From: Aminobacter niigataensis
GTDB lineage: Bacteria; Pseudomonadota; Alphaproteobacteria; Rhizobiales; Rhizobiaceae
Direction of reading: 5' to 3'
NCBI RefSeq assembly: GCF_014200015.1
Contig: NZ_JACHOT010000010.1
Coordinates: 46,343 to 110,342 of the forward strand
DNA: 64,000 bases
The notes beneath the pieces are model-generated. The model did no database searches, had not been told where the DNA came from, and saw only the letters and a list, made by a program, of their open reading frames with translations. Positions 27,403 through 36,490 of the stretch are shown here, one piece after another. Each line of letters begins with the position of its first letter. The first letter of the stretch is position 1. The position numbers were made by a program, and so were the translations under genes.

Positions 27403-28569
27403 ATGCCTTCGACATTCGTCATCGCGCAAGGCGGTGGACCAACCGCCGTCATCAACCAGACGATGGCCGGCGCCGTGCTCGAAATCCGCCGGCGCCATCC
27501 CAAGGCGCGCGTCCTGGGCTCGCGCCACGGCGTGCGCGGCATCCGCGACGGCGACTATGTCGACCTGACCGATATCCCCGAGGAGCAGCTTCTACGCATT
27601 GCTGCGACCCCCGGCGCCGCCCTTGGCAGCACCCGCGACAAGCCTGATGCAGCCTATTGCGATGTCATCCTCGAAGGCCTCAAGAAAGCCGACGCCCGCG
27701 CCTTCATCTATATCGGCGGCAACGACACCGCCGGCACCCAGCAGATCCTGACCGACGCGGCGCAGGGCAGCATCGCCTTCGTCCATGCACCCAAGACCAT
27801 CGACAACGACCTCGAGGAGAACGACCACACGCCGGGCTTCATCTCGGCGGCCGAGTTCGTTGCCGGCGCCTTCCTCAGCGTCGATCTCGATTTCCGCGCT
27901 TTGCCCGGCATCTATGTCGGCATCGTCATGGGCCGCCATGCCGGCTTCCTGACAGCGGCAGCCGCAGCGTGGCGCGACGAGGACACCGACGGCCCGCACC
28001 TGATCTACGTGCCCGAACGCGCGTTTTCGGTGCCGCGCTTCATCGATGAGGTGAAGGCGACGCTGGCCCGCCATCGCCGCTGCGTCGTTGCGGTTTCCGA
28101 GGGCGTCAGCACCGCCGACGGCAAGGCGCTGGTGGAAAGCATCGTGCCCGCCGACAAGCTCGAACGCGACGCCCATGGCAACATCAAGCTTTCGGGCAGC
28201 GACCTGAGCCGTGCCTTCGAGAACGCCCTTGCCGAAGGCCTGCCGGGCAAGCGCGCCCGCGTCGACGCGCTCGGCTACATGCCGCGCGGCTACATCGGCG
28301 CCGTCAACGCCGTCGACGCGCAGGAAGCCTTCGACGCCGGCGTCTTCGCCATCGATGCGGCAGACAAGGGCGGCGGCTCGGTGGCGCTGAAATACGAAGG
28401 CGGCAAGACCGTGCTGAAGCTGGTGCCGCTGGCCAACGTCGCCGGCAAGACCCGCCACATGCCGGACGACTTCATGCTGCCCGACGTCAACCAACTCTCC
28501 GAAAAGGGGCTGGAGTATCTGCGCCGGCTGGTGCCTGGCAGGTTCAAGATCGGCAGGCCATTCGTTTGA
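27403..28569 (+). CDS. Phosphofructokinase, PPi-type active-site signature
   Basis: The 388-residue phosphofructokinase-superfamily protein has Q-G-G-G-P-T-A-V-I-N (phosphoryl-donor loop), G-G-N-D-T-A-G-T, K-T-I-D-N-D-L (catalytic Asp) and G-I-V-M-G-R-H-A-G-F. ATP-dependent enzymes have Gly where this one has Asp in G-G-N-D, a feature of the pyrophosphate-dependent branch, so PPi is the likelier phosphate donor. It would phosphorylate fructose 6-phosphate or a related sugar phosphate. I chose ATG 27403, preceded by GGGAGGA. Its stop overlaps the TTG start of the MBL hydrolase. Confidence 0.85.
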   Translation: MPSTFVIAQGGGPTAVINQTMAGAVLEIRRRHPKARVLGSRHGVRGIRDGDYVDLTDIPEEQLLRIAATPGAALGSTRDKPDAAYCDVILEGLKKADARAFIYIGGNDTAGTQQILTDAAQGSIAFVHAPKTIDNDLEENDHTPGFISAAEFVAGAFLSVDLDFRALPGIYVGIVMGRHAGFLTAAAAAWRDEDTDGPHLIYVPERAFSVPRFIDEVKATLARHRRCVVAVSEGVSTADGKALVESIVPADKLERDAHGNIKLSGSDLSRAFENALAEGLPGKRARVDALGYMPRGYIGAVNAVDAQEAFDAGVFAIDAADKGGGSVALKYEGGKTVLKLVPLANVAGKTRHMPDDFMLPDVNQLSEKGLEYLRRLVPGRFKIGRPFV

Positions 28570-29291
28570 ACCGACGCTTGGGCTGGTTCTCGAAAAGCAT
28601 CGTCGACGCAACCACGACGATGCTGACGGAACCGTTCGTCACCGACTATTGCCGCGCCAATATGTGGCTGGTGCGTGGCCGCGACATCGACATGCTGGTC
28701 GACACCGGCATGGGCATCTGCCCGCTCGGGCCCGAGATCGAAACGACACCCGGCAAGCCCCTGCTCGTGGTCGCCACCCATGTCCATCTCGACCATGTCG
28801 GCTCGCTGCATGAATTCGCCTGGCGCGCCGGCCCCCGCATCGAGGCGCCGTTCTTCGAGACCATGCCCGACACGGCGACCTACGCCCACATGTTCCGCAA
28901 TTTTCCAGGCGACGTATCGGAACTGCCCTGGCCCGGTTGGCGGTCCGCCGACTACGCTGTCAGGCCCGCCCCGCTGCACCGCCTGCTCGACGAGGGCGAC
29001 GTGATCGATCTCGGCGACCGCCGCTTCACGGTGCTGCACCTGCCCGGCCATTCGCCGGGATCCATCGGCCTGTTCGACGAACATGACGGCACCTTGTTTT
29101 CGGGCGATGCCATCCATGGCGGGCTGCTGGTCGACGACATGCCGGATTCCGACCGCGCCGACTACTGCGACACCATGCGCCGCCTCATCGGCCTACCGGT
29201 GCGCGTCGCCCATGGCGGCCACGCCGACAGCATCGACGGGTCCAGGATGCGCGAGATCGCCGAGGATTATCTGAGACGGAACGGCGGCTAA
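28566..29291 (+). CDS. Metallo-beta-lactamase-fold hydrolase
   Basis: The 241-residue MBL-fold protein has metal motif H-V-H-L-D-H-V-G-S and the later G-H-S-P-G-S-I-G, F-S-G-D-A and H-G-G-H-A-D-S ligands. The substrate is unknown; many relatives are thioesterases or glyoxalases. The start is probably TTG 28566, overlapping the phosphofructokinase stop as TTGA. The alternative ATG 28620 would remove the W-F-S segment that I recognise as usual in this family. The overlap means translational coupling with the kinase. Confidence 0.82.
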   Translation: MNRRLGWFSKSIVDATTTMLTEPFVTDYCRANMWLVRGRDIDMLVDTGMGICPLGPEIETTPGKPLLVVATHVHLDHVGSLHEFAWRAGPRIEAPFFETMPDTATYAHMFRNFPGDVSELPWPGWRSADYAVRPAPLHRLLDEGDVIDLGDRRFTVLHLPGHSPGSIGLFDEHDGTLFSGDAIHGGLLVDDMPDSDRADYCDTMRRLIGLPVRVAHGGHADSIDGSRMREIAEDYLRRNGG

Positions 29292-29312
29292 GAGCGTCGC
29301 TCAGCGCTCGCC

Positions 29313-29491
29313 CCCCTCACCGCTCGGGCTTCGCCCGAGCCACCTCTCCCCCACTCCGTGGGGGCGAGGAACCTAGTCCTGCGAGTTCGCACTCTAGCGG
29401 CGGCAAGGCGGAGCCTGCGCGATTGGCGTTTCCTCGCCCCCACGAAGTGGGGGAGAGGAAACGCGGCGAAGCCGTGACGGTGAGGGGGAGT
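29313..29491. repeat. Paired palindromic repeat, family D
   Basis: Inverted arms at about 29313-29372 and 29431-29491 contain CTCTCCCCCAC..GTGGGGGCGAGGAA and its complement, each with an internal hairpin. The pair fills the 221-base gap between the convergent MBL hydrolase and aldehyde dehydrogenase genes. It is the last repeat pair of this type that I see; none follows to the end of the window. Confidence 0.75.
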
Positions 29492-29512
29492 CTCTTGGCT
29501 AAACGCTGGAGA

Positions 29513-30961
29513 TCAGTCCAGCCCCTCCTCGAACCCGCTGATCGCCTTGACCTCAAGGAAATCCTCGAGCCCCCACTTGCCGCCCTCGCGGCCGAGGCCC
29601 GACTGCTTGTAGCCGCCGAACGGGCTGCCATAGGGACGGCTGGTGCCGTTGATCTGTACCATGCCGGCGCGGAGCTTGCGCGCCACGCGCTGGGCGCGCG
29701 CCTTGTCGCCCGTCTGGACATAGGCCGACAGCCCGTAGGGCGTGTCGTTGGCAATGGCGATCGCTTCTTCTTCCGTCTCGAACGGGATCATCGCCACCAC
29801 CGGCCCGAAGATCTCCTCGCGGGCGATGCGCATGTCGTTGTTGGCGTCGGCAAAGACCGTCGGTCGCACGAAGTAACCGCGGTTGAACCCTTCGGGCCGG
29901 CCGAGCCCGCCGGCAACGACGCGCGCACCCTCCTTGATGCCGGCGTCGATCATGCCCTGCACCTTGTCGAACTGGACGTCGGACGACAGCGGGCCGATAT
30001 GGTCCCCGTCCTCGGCCGGATTGCCGATCTTCACCGTGGCCGCATATTTCGCCGCGATGTCGACGGCCTTGTCATAGACCGGGCGCTGCACCAGCATGCG
30101 CGACGGTGCGTTGCAGGACTGGCCGGTGTTTTCGAAGCAATGCGCCAGCCCGCGCGTCACCGCGTCGGTGAGGTCGGCATCGTCGAAGACGATGTTGGGC
30201 GACTTGCCGCCGAGTTCCAGCGTCACGCGCTTGACCGTCTCGGAAGCAGCCTTGGTCACCGCCACGCCGGCGCGCGTCGAGCCGGTGAACGACATCATGT
30301 CGATGCCGGGATGGCGCGACATCGCCTCGCCGACGGTCGGGCCGTCGCCATTGACCATGTTGAACACGCCGGCCGGGAAGCCCGCTTCCTCCATCATCTC
30401 CGCAAAGACGATCGACGACATCGGCGCGATCTCCGACGGCTTCAACACCACCGTGCAACCGGCGGCCAGCGCCGGCACCACCTTCAGCGCCACCTGGTTC
30501 ATCGGCCAGTTCCACGGCGTGATCAGCCCGCACACGCCGATCGGCTCGCGCACGATGCGCTCCTGCGGATTGGCCGCGTTGAGCGGCTCTTCGAATTCGA
30601 AGCGCTTCAGCACCTCGATGAAGCTCTTGATGTGCCCCGCGCCACTGGAGGCCTGCGACTCGAGCGCCAGCTTGATCGGCGCGCCCATCTCCCAGGAAAT
30701 CGCCTGGGCCATGTCGCGCACGCGCCTGTTATAGGCGGTGAGCAACTTTTCGAGCAGCGCGAGACGCTGTTCGCGGCTGGTCGCACTCCATGCCGGGAAA
30801 GCACGCTGTGCTGCTTCCACCGCCTTGTCGACATCGGCGGGCGACCCCAGCGAAATCACCGCAAAGGCCTGCTCGTCGGCCGGGTTGATGACCTCGAGCT
30901 CCTTCGCAACCGCGGGCGCGACCCATTTTCCGTCGATGAAGAAATTCGTCTTGCGCAGCAT
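29513..30961 (-). CDS. NAD(P)-dependent aldehyde dehydrogenase
   Basis: The 482-residue aldehyde dehydrogenase has V-I-N-P-A-D near the start, P-W-N-W-P-M-N, F-T-G-S-T-R-A-G, catalytic Glu in L-E-L-G-G-K-S-P-N and catalytic Cys in N-T-G-Q-S-C-N-A-P-S. It oxidises an aldehyde to the acid; the specific substrate is not evident. ATG 30961 gives the normal family length; an in-frame extension to 31168 has no homologous content. It is divergent from the MFS gene across about 250 bases. Confidence 0.92.
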   Translation of the reverse strand: MLRKTNFFIDGKWVAPAVAKELEVINPADEQAFAVISLGSPADVDKAVEAAQRAFPAWSATSREQRLALLEKLLTAYNRRVRDMAQAISWEMGAPIKLALESQASSGAGHIKSFIEVLKRFEFEEPLNAANPQERIVREPIGVCGLITPWNWPMNQVALKVVPALAAGCTVVLKPSEIAPMSSIVFAEMMEEAGFPAGVFNMVNGDGPTVGEAMSRHPGIDMMSFTGSTRAGVAVTKAASETVKRVTLELGGKSPNIVFDDADLTDAVTRGLAHCFENTGQSCNAPSRMLVQRPVYDKAVDIAAKYAATVKIGNPAEDGDHIGPLSSDVQFDKVQGMIDAGIKEGARVVAGGLGRPEGFNRGYFVRPTVFADANNDMRIAREEIFGPVVAMIPFETEEEAIAIANDTPYGLSAYVQTGDKARAQRVARKLRAGMVQINGTSRPYGSPFGGYKQSGLGREGGKWGLEDFLEVKAISGFEEGLD

Positions 30962-31209
30962 GGCAGGCTCCTTGGTACATGACCCGAAAAACGGGACTTT
31001 GCAGTGTTGGCAGACTTCTAGAACGGCGCGCGGCACGTTCATGTCCTGATTCCGACCGCATTTGTAGGCTGGCTGTCCCCGTGCGGGAAGGCTTGGGTCA
31101 CTGCTTGACCGCTCGTGCCACAATGTCAGTAGGTTTTGGTAATGTGGCCGGACATGGGTGGATCGCACGCCACGTTGTTTTATAAGGCTCGTCCATCGAG
31201 GCCACCATT

Positions 31210-32454
31210 ATGTCCATCACAGGTTCGCGTCGCCAGGCGGCGATCGCCTTCATCTTCGTCACCGCCGTGCTCGACATCGTGGCGATGGGCATCATCATCC
31301 CGGTACTGCCCTCACTGATCGAGGAGTTCGCCGGCTCCAACGCCGACGCCGGCTGGATCAATGGCGTCTTCATCGCGCTCTGGGCCTTCATGCAGTTCGT
31401 CTGCTCGCCGATCATCGGCTCGCTGTCGGATCGTTACGGCCGCCGCCCCGTCATCCTGCTGTCGACCGTCGGCCTCGCCGCCGACTACGTGCTAATGGCG
31501 CTGGCGCCGAACCTGTGGTGGCTGGCGCTTGGCCGCATCGTCGCCGGCATCACCTCGTCGAGCTTCACCACCGTCTTCGCCTACATGGCAGACATCACCC
31601 CGCCCGAGGGCCGCGCCCGCGCCTATGGCCTGATCGGTGCTGCCTTCAGCGCAGGTTTCGTTGCCGGGCCGCTGATGGGCGGTTTCCTCGGCGAGATCTC
31701 GCCGCGCGCGCCGTTCTGGGTGGCGGCGGCGATGAGCGGACTTGCCTTCCTCTATGGCGCCTTCGTCTTGCCAGAATCGCTGCCGCGCGAAAAGCGCATG
31801 GCCTTTTCCTGGCGCCGCGCCAATCCGTTCGGCGCGATGATGCTGCTGCGTTCGCACCCGGAACTGACCGGTCTCGCCGCGGTGACCTTCCTGCTGCATT
31901 TCGCCCATCATGTCTTCTCGGCGGTGTTCGTGCTCTATGCCGCCTACCGGTACGGCTGGCATGCCTGGGAAGTGGGCCTGCTGCTGGCGATGGTCGGCGT
32001 GCTCGACATGATCGTGCAGGGGCTGATCGTCGGCCCGGTGGTCAAGCGCTTCGGCGACCGCACAACGATGGTGTTCGGCCTGTTTGCCGGCGCCTTCGGC
32101 ATCGCCTGCATGGGCTGGGCGCCGACCGGCTTCTGGTTCACGCTGGCGATCATCCCCAACGCCTTGTGGGGCCTCGCCATGCCGACGACGCAGTCGCTGA
32201 TGACCCAGCGTGTTTCCGAGTTCGAGCAGGGCCAGTTGCAGGGCGCCAATATGAGCGTGGCCAGCATCGCCGGCGTCGCCTCGCCGCTGTTCTTCGGCGC
32301 GGTATATGCCTGGACGCTGAGCGAAGATACGCCGATGCCCTACCCCGGCCTCGCCTTCTACCTCGCCGCAGTCGTGCTGCTGTCGGCGGCATTGCTCGGC
32401 TGGGCGGTCGCCCGCAAGGCCGACCGCGCCGACGCGGCGGAAGAGACGGTCTGA
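31210..32454 (+). CDS. MFS transporter, TetA-like drug/metabolite:H+ antiporter family
   Basis: The 414-residue protein has 12 predicted membrane spans. The first cytoplasmic loop carries the DHA1 signature G-S-L-S-D-R-Y-G-R-R-P, with V-T-A-V-L-D-I-V-A-M-G-I-I-I-P-V-L-P in span 1, as in the TetA group. Such proteins export drugs or metabolites with proton antiport. The natural substrate is unknown; the sequence does not prove tetracycline resistance. No adjacent TetR gene is present. Confidence 0.88.
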   Translation: MSITGSRRQAAIAFIFVTAVLDIVAMGIIIPVLPSLIEEFAGSNADAGWINGVFIALWAFMQFVCSPIIGSLSDRYGRRPVILLSTVGLAADYVLMALAPNLWWLALGRIVAGITSSSFTTVFAYMADITPPEGRARAYGLIGAAFSAGFVAGPLMGGFLGEISPRAPFWVAAAMSGLAFLYGAFVLPESLPREKRMAFSWRRANPFGAMMLLRSHPELTGLAAVTFLLHFAHHVFSAVFVLYAAYRYGWHAWEVGLLLAMVGVLDMIVQGLIVGPVVKRFGDRTTMVFGLFAGAFGIACMGWAPTGFWFTLAIIPNALWGLAMPTTQSLMTQRVSEFEQGQLQGANMSVASIAGVASPLFFGAVYAWTLSEDTPMPYPGLAFYLAAVVLLSAALLGWAVARKADRADAAEETV

Positions 32455-32479
32455 GAGTGCATTGGCCTGCCGCCTGGCC

Positions 32480-33961
32480 TCAGCGCGCCGGCGAGACCTT
32501 CACCGAAACGATCTCGAACGGCACCGCGCCATAGGTGGCAACGGTCTGCTCGTGCTCCCACTCGCGGAACTGACGCGACGGACGCGCCGCGAGCGTCAAC
32601 GCGCCAAGGGCTGGGTCGGGCTGGATGACACCGCGAAACCGCAATGTCAGCCGGCCTCCCGACTTGCCGAGCTTGCGATAGCGCAGTCGCGCGAAATGCC
32701 GTTCGCCGCCATTGAGCTCCATCTCGATGCGCCGGCGCACCGGCGGCACGTCCATGCGCACGACGATTTCGATCTCCGCCTGCGCGCCACCGCCAATCGT
32801 CGGCGGCATCGGCACCGGCTGCGACAGCGTCGGGACGCCTGCCCCGGCATCGCCCGTCTCGGCGGCGCGACGGCCATGCCACTGGACGTCAGGCAGTTCA
32901 CGCTCGCGAAGCGCCCGCTTCTTGCGCATCCGCAACTGCTTGGCTACCCCGCGCGAAAGCCACGTCAGCCCCTTGAAATCGGTTCGCGGCTTGGCCTGGA
33001 GCAGCGAGCCGATGCGGGATGCTCCGGCGCGGTCGGCCAGCGCGACAATCCGTTCCAGCGCGCCGGAAGGCACCGGCGCGGACATTTCCGCTGCGAGATA
33101 GGTCAGCGCCACCGCTGCCGGCACCGCCAGGCGGCGCCGGTCGACGATTTCGCAGAACACCTCCCAATCGAACGCGCCGGCGCCGATCGCTGTCGCACTG
33201 TCGACCAGCCAGTCGCTGTGGACATGGGCATCGAGACCGCCATGGCCGATCGCCAACGCGACACGGTCGGCAGCCGAAGGCACCAGCACGCCAAGGCCGG
33301 AAAAGGTCGCCGGCAAGGCGCGCTGCCAGATCGCCTCATCGTCAGCCGCATCGGCCTGCGACCAGTCATAGGCGACCTGGTGCAGGTCGATGTCGCCATA
33401 ACTGCCCTTGAAGAAATTCATCGAGCGCACGGCGCCCAGCCGCGGCTTGAGATATTGCGGACTGACGCCTGTCGACACATGCCAGTCGCCATGCCGCAGC
33501 ACATCGAAGGCAACTGCCATGTGCTGCGGCCGCACCAATATGTCGATGTCGTGGGCGACGCGGCCACGCTGCGCCGCCGGATCGACCGCGATGCGGCTGG
33601 CGCCCTTGAGCAGCATGATCGGCGCACCGCCGTCGATGATGCCCTTCAGCGCAGGCTCGGCTTGGCGCATGGCGAGCCGCGACTTGGTCCACAGCATCTT
33701 CTGCAGCCCGGCAAGACGTGGATAGGCGGGATGCGCGGCCAGCGCCTTGCCGAAACGGTCGGCGATGGCTGCAAGCAGCCGATGCTCGCGAAACTCGACA
33801 GCGTCGATGTCGTTGGCATCGAGCCAGCGCAGCGCTTGGGCCTGCGCTGCCTGCTGGTCCGGCAGCAGCACGGCCTTGAGCAACTGGTCGAGCCCGTTGG
33901 TCGGCCATGCCCAGCCATAACAGGGGAAGCGCCGGCTGATGCGGCGGGATGCGGATGCCAT
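32480..33961 (-). CDS. Nucleotidyltransferase-family protein (NTP_transf_5-like)
   Basis: The 493-residue protein has the nucleotidyltransferase motif L-L-K-G-A-S-R-I, then R-V-A-H-D-I-D-I-L-V, whose paired Asp residues would bind metal. After about residue 370 comes a basic segment (R-M-R-K-K-R-A-L-R-E-R-E) and a C-terminal beta-rich region of unknown type. Relatives occur in lasso-peptide and polysaccharide loci beside HPr-kinase-like proteins, as here. I chose ATG 33961, which overlaps the stop of the upstream glycosyltransferase (TGATG). It is the last gene of a five-gene operon. Confidence 0.75.
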   Translation of the reverse strand: MASASRRISRRFPCYGWAWPTNGLDQLLKAVLLPDQQAAQAQALRWLDANDIDAVEFREHRLLAAIADRFGKALAAHPAYPRLAGLQKMLWTKSRLAMRQAEPALKGIIDGGAPIMLLKGASRIAVDPAAQRGRVAHDIDILVRPQHMAVAFDVLRHGDWHVSTGVSPQYLKPRLGAVRSMNFFKGSYGDIDLHQVAYDWSQADAADDEAIWQRALPATFSGLGVLVPSAADRVALAIGHGGLDAHVHSDWLVDSATAIGAGAFDWEVFCEIVDRRRLAVPAAVALTYLAAEMSAPVPSGALERIVALADRAGASRIGSLLQAKPRTDFKGLTWLSRGVAKQLRMRKKRALRERELPDVQWHGRRAAETGDAGAGVPTLSQPVPMPPTIGGGAQAEIEIVVRMDVPPVRRRIEMELNGGERHFARLRYRKLGKSGGRLTLRFRGVIQPDPALGALTLAARPSRQFREWEHEQTVATYGAVPFEIVSVKVSPAR

Positions 33962-34638
33962 CAGCCCTGCCCGGAGTTCTTGAGCTTGCGCCGCAGCATG
34001 GCCATCCTCGCCACTTCGAGATAGCCGCGGTCGCGCTCGGGATCGCGGCCATAGGACATGCTGCCCGGCAGTATCCGCCGCAGCGAAAGCACCTCGTCGA
34101 TCATGCCGAACTGATGGCCGTCCTCGCGGGCGCGGCCCAACCAGTCGATCATCTCGCCACGGTTGCCTGGTGGGTCGATCACTGGCCCGACGGCGAGCGC
34201 CACATCGCGGCGAACCAGCATCGTGGTGCGCGACCAGCCGGGAACGACCTGGCCAGTGCCGGTATCGGCTTCGCCATGCCTGAACGTCCGCCAGAGCGTG
34301 AAGACGGCGGCCAGTTGCGGCATCTCCTCCAGCCTGCGGAACTGCCGCTCGATCTTTTCGGGCAGCCACAGGTCGTCGGCATCCACCGTGGCGATGTGGG
34401 GATGCGATGTCAGCGCAAAACCTCTGGTCGTTGCGCTGCCCGGACCGGCATTGTCCTGCCTGACATAGCGGATGCCGACGCCCGACTGCCGGGTGGCGGC
34501 CTCGGTCTCGTCCGTCGAGCCGTCGTCGACGACGATGATCTCGGCCGGAGCGAGGCTCTGCGCCGCAACCGAGCGCAGCGTCTCGGCGATGGTCCGGGCC
34601 GCATTGTAAGCGGGAATGACGACGCTGTACTTGGCCAC
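33961..34638 (-). CDS. GT2 glycosyltransferase
   Basis: The 225-residue GT-A-fold enzyme starts V-V-I-P-A-Y-N-A-A-R-T-I and has the nucleotide-binding V-V-D-D-G-S-T-D-E-T and the metal-binding D-A-D-D. No membrane span is visible. It would transfer a sugar from a nucleotide sugar; donor and acceptor are unknown. The start is GTG 34638, immediately after the stop of the preceding glycosyltransferase, with AGGGGG just upstream. It overlaps the nucleotidyltransferase gene by one base. Confidence 0.85.
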   Translation of the reverse strand: MAKYSVVIPAYNAARTIAETLRSVAAQSLAPAEIIVVDDGSTDETEAATRQSGVGIRYVRQDNAGPGSATTRGFALTSHPHIATVDADDLWLPEKIERQFRRLEEMPQLAAVFTLWRTFRHGEADTGTGQVVPGWSRTTMLVRRDVALAVGPVIDPPGNRGEMIDWLGRAREDGHQFGMIDEVLSLRRILPGSMSYGRDPERDRGYLEVARMAMLRRKLKNSGQG

Positions 34639-35391
34639 CTAGCGCCCCCTGCCCAATCCACGCTCGTCGACCTTGATCAGATCCTGAAAGCTGCCGAGCG
34701 ACGGGTCGCGGCGGCGACGCACGATGGACTTGTGGCAAGCGCGCAGGAACTGGCGCCGCACCTCCGCTCGGTTGGCCATCAGGCTGTCCGGATGCTGGCG
34801 ATAGTAAAGCGCGATCGTGTCTGGAAAGACATGGCGAGCGTGCTGCTCGAACACGCGAAACAGGAAATCGGTATCCTCCGACTGAGCCAGTTCTTCGTCA
34901 AAAGGCCCGATCCGATCGACCAGGCCCCTCGCGTAGATTCCTGCCGAAAGATGTATCCCGCGAAAGACACGTTCGTCACAACCTTCGGCGGGCTCCAGGG
35001 CCTCTTCGTCGACCAGGTCGACCATGCGCATGTAGGAATAGGTCAGTTCGAGAACCGGGTCGGCCTTGAAATATGCGAGGTCGGCAGCGAAACGGCCGGC
35101 TGGCGAAATGTCGTCGGAATCGAGGAAGGAAACGAACTCGGTGTCATCACAGAGCTGCCGCAAGCCCGCGTTTCGCGCCTTGGTCACACCGGCGTTCGGT
35201 TGTGAAAACAGGCGGATCGGCGCCCCGTCCCCGATGAAGGCGCGGATGACGTCCGCAGTACCGTCCGTCGAGCCGTCGTCGATGACGATGATGTCGAGGT
35301 CCGCGGCATCGCGCTGGCGCAACACCGAGCGAAGCGCCGAGCCGACATATCTCTCGCGATTGTAGACAGGCACGACGATGCCCAGCTTCAT
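34639..35391 (-). CDS. GT2 glycosyltransferase
   Basis: The 250-residue GT-A enzyme starts M-K-L-G-I-V-V-P-V-Y-N-R-E-R-Y, with D-D-G-S-T-D-G-T and the catalytic-metal motif L-D-S-D-D. It differs from the following GT2 enough to suggest a different linkage or acceptor. ATG 35391 overlaps the end of the HPr-kinase-like gene by four bases, so the pair is translationally coupled. An in-frame extension to 35469 would lie in that gene and is rejected. Confidence 0.86.
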   Translation of the reverse strand: MKLGIVVPVYNRERYVGSALRSVLRQRDAADLDIIVIDDGSTDGTADVIRAFIGDGAPIRLFSQPNAGVTKARNAGLRQLCDDTEFVSFLDSDDISPAGRFAADLAYFKADPVLELTYSYMRMVDLVDEEALEPAEGCDERVFRGIHLSAGIYARGLVDRIGPFDEELAQSEDTDFLFRVFEQHARHVFPDTIALYYRQHPDSLMANRAEVRRQFLRACHKSIVRRRRDPSLGSFQDLIKVDERGLGRGR

Positions 35392-36437
35392 GGCTTTCCC
35401 CCATCCAGGAACGCAGCGATCGTCTCCGCGATTTCCTCGCCGCGCCTGCCCAACGCCAAGCGGAAGCACGGCAGGCGTCGTGTCAGCTCACCGAAGAACC
35501 GGAAGCCGCTCTCCCGTTCGCCCGGCATCTGCGCGATCCCCGAGGGCGCCAGCGCCATCAGCGCGTCCCTGCGCGAGATCGGCGTGATTGCGCTTTTTGC
35601 CTCGCTCGAGATCCGCGGCACCATCAGGGCGACGATGTCGAGTTTTTCGGCCACGCCGCCCGGGGACAGGTCCTGGACCCTGAACTGGTATTTGCCTTGC
35701 CAGTTGAGCGGGCCCGGGTCGGGCAGCCGACTGGCAAGTCCCAGCCGGTCGAAACCCGTATGGTCCTGCTTCAGCGTGGTGAACAGCGGACGCGCCACCG
35801 AACGATCGCCGTCGAACTCGACCAGCACATAGTCGTCACCGACGCTTTCCAGCCCCGCAAGCAAACCGGCCGCAACCGTACCGGACTTGCCCGCCCCGCC
35901 TGCCCCGGCCACAAGCACGCCCCTGCCGCCAGCGCCGAGCGTTCCGGCATGGGTCAGCCGCATGCCGCGCGCCGCATATTCCCAGTGGAGAAAACACCGC
36001 AACGGCGCACCGAACTCCCATGGCGGGCAGCCGTCGGCGGAAAGCATGAGTTGGACGCCCAATCGCTTCTCGACGTCGTAGAACTGCCAGTAGCGCAGGT
36101 CGTGGAAATAGTGTCCGCGCAACCCATCGGCCTCGAGCCTCTCAGAGAACGCTTGCGGGTTGAACAACGCCTCGCCCCACTGGGCCGGCGTCGGCACCGA
36201 GCCTATTCCGGGATGCGCGAGGAAGATGCGAGCCGGCCGCCGGCGTCCGGCATCGTTCGCCGTTGCCATGCCATGGCCGAGCGCCGCCGCCAGCTCGCCA
36301 TGATCGGAGTACACGTCGATCGACAACCCCGGCAGCTCGACGCGGCTTTGCAGGGGAAAGTTCCCGGCGCCGGCCTCGCATGCGGCCAGAACCTCGCGCG
36401 CATAGTCGGCAAGGCCATCAAGGGTTACCCGTTGCAT
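35388..36437 (-). CDS. HPr-kinase-like ATP-binding protein
   Basis: The 349-residue protein has a P-loop G-A-G-G-A-G-K-S-G at 178-186 followed by an E-S-V-G-D-D-Y-V-L-V segment, the layout of HPr-kinase-like proteins found beside PqqD-like proteins in RiPP and polysaccharide loci. The first ~160 residues form a separate N-terminal domain without recognised motifs. In lasso-peptide clusters such kinases phosphorylate the peptide; whether that applies here is unknown. It lies 53 bases downstream of the PqqD-like gene and is coupled to the next GT2. Confidence 0.78.
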   Translation of the reverse strand: MQRVTLDGLADYAREVLAACEAGAGNFPLQSRVELPGLSIDVYSDHGELAAALGHGMATANDAGRRRPARIFLAHPGIGSVPTPAQWGEALFNPQAFSERLEADGLRGHYFHDLRYWQFYDVEKRLGVQLMLSADGCPPWEFGAPLRCFLHWEYAARGMRLTHAGTLGAGGRGVLVAGAGGAGKSGTVAAGLLAGLESVGDDYVLVEFDGDRSVARPLFTTLKQDHTGFDRLGLASRLPDPGPLNWQGKYQFRVQDLSPGGVAEKLDIVALMVPRISSEAKSAITPISRRDALMALAPSGIAQMPGERESGFRFFGELTRRLPCFRLALGRRGEEIAETIAAFLDGGKP

Positions 36438-36490
36438 CTGTGCCCAATGAGTTGACTGGAGAGAAAAAGTACGACTGCCGGCAGCCGCAC

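Noticed and set aside
31210..32454. Naming the MFS gene a tetracycline-resistance determinant.
   Set aside because: TetA-like features are shared by many DHA1 antiporters, and there is no divergent tetR gene. Only family membership is supported.
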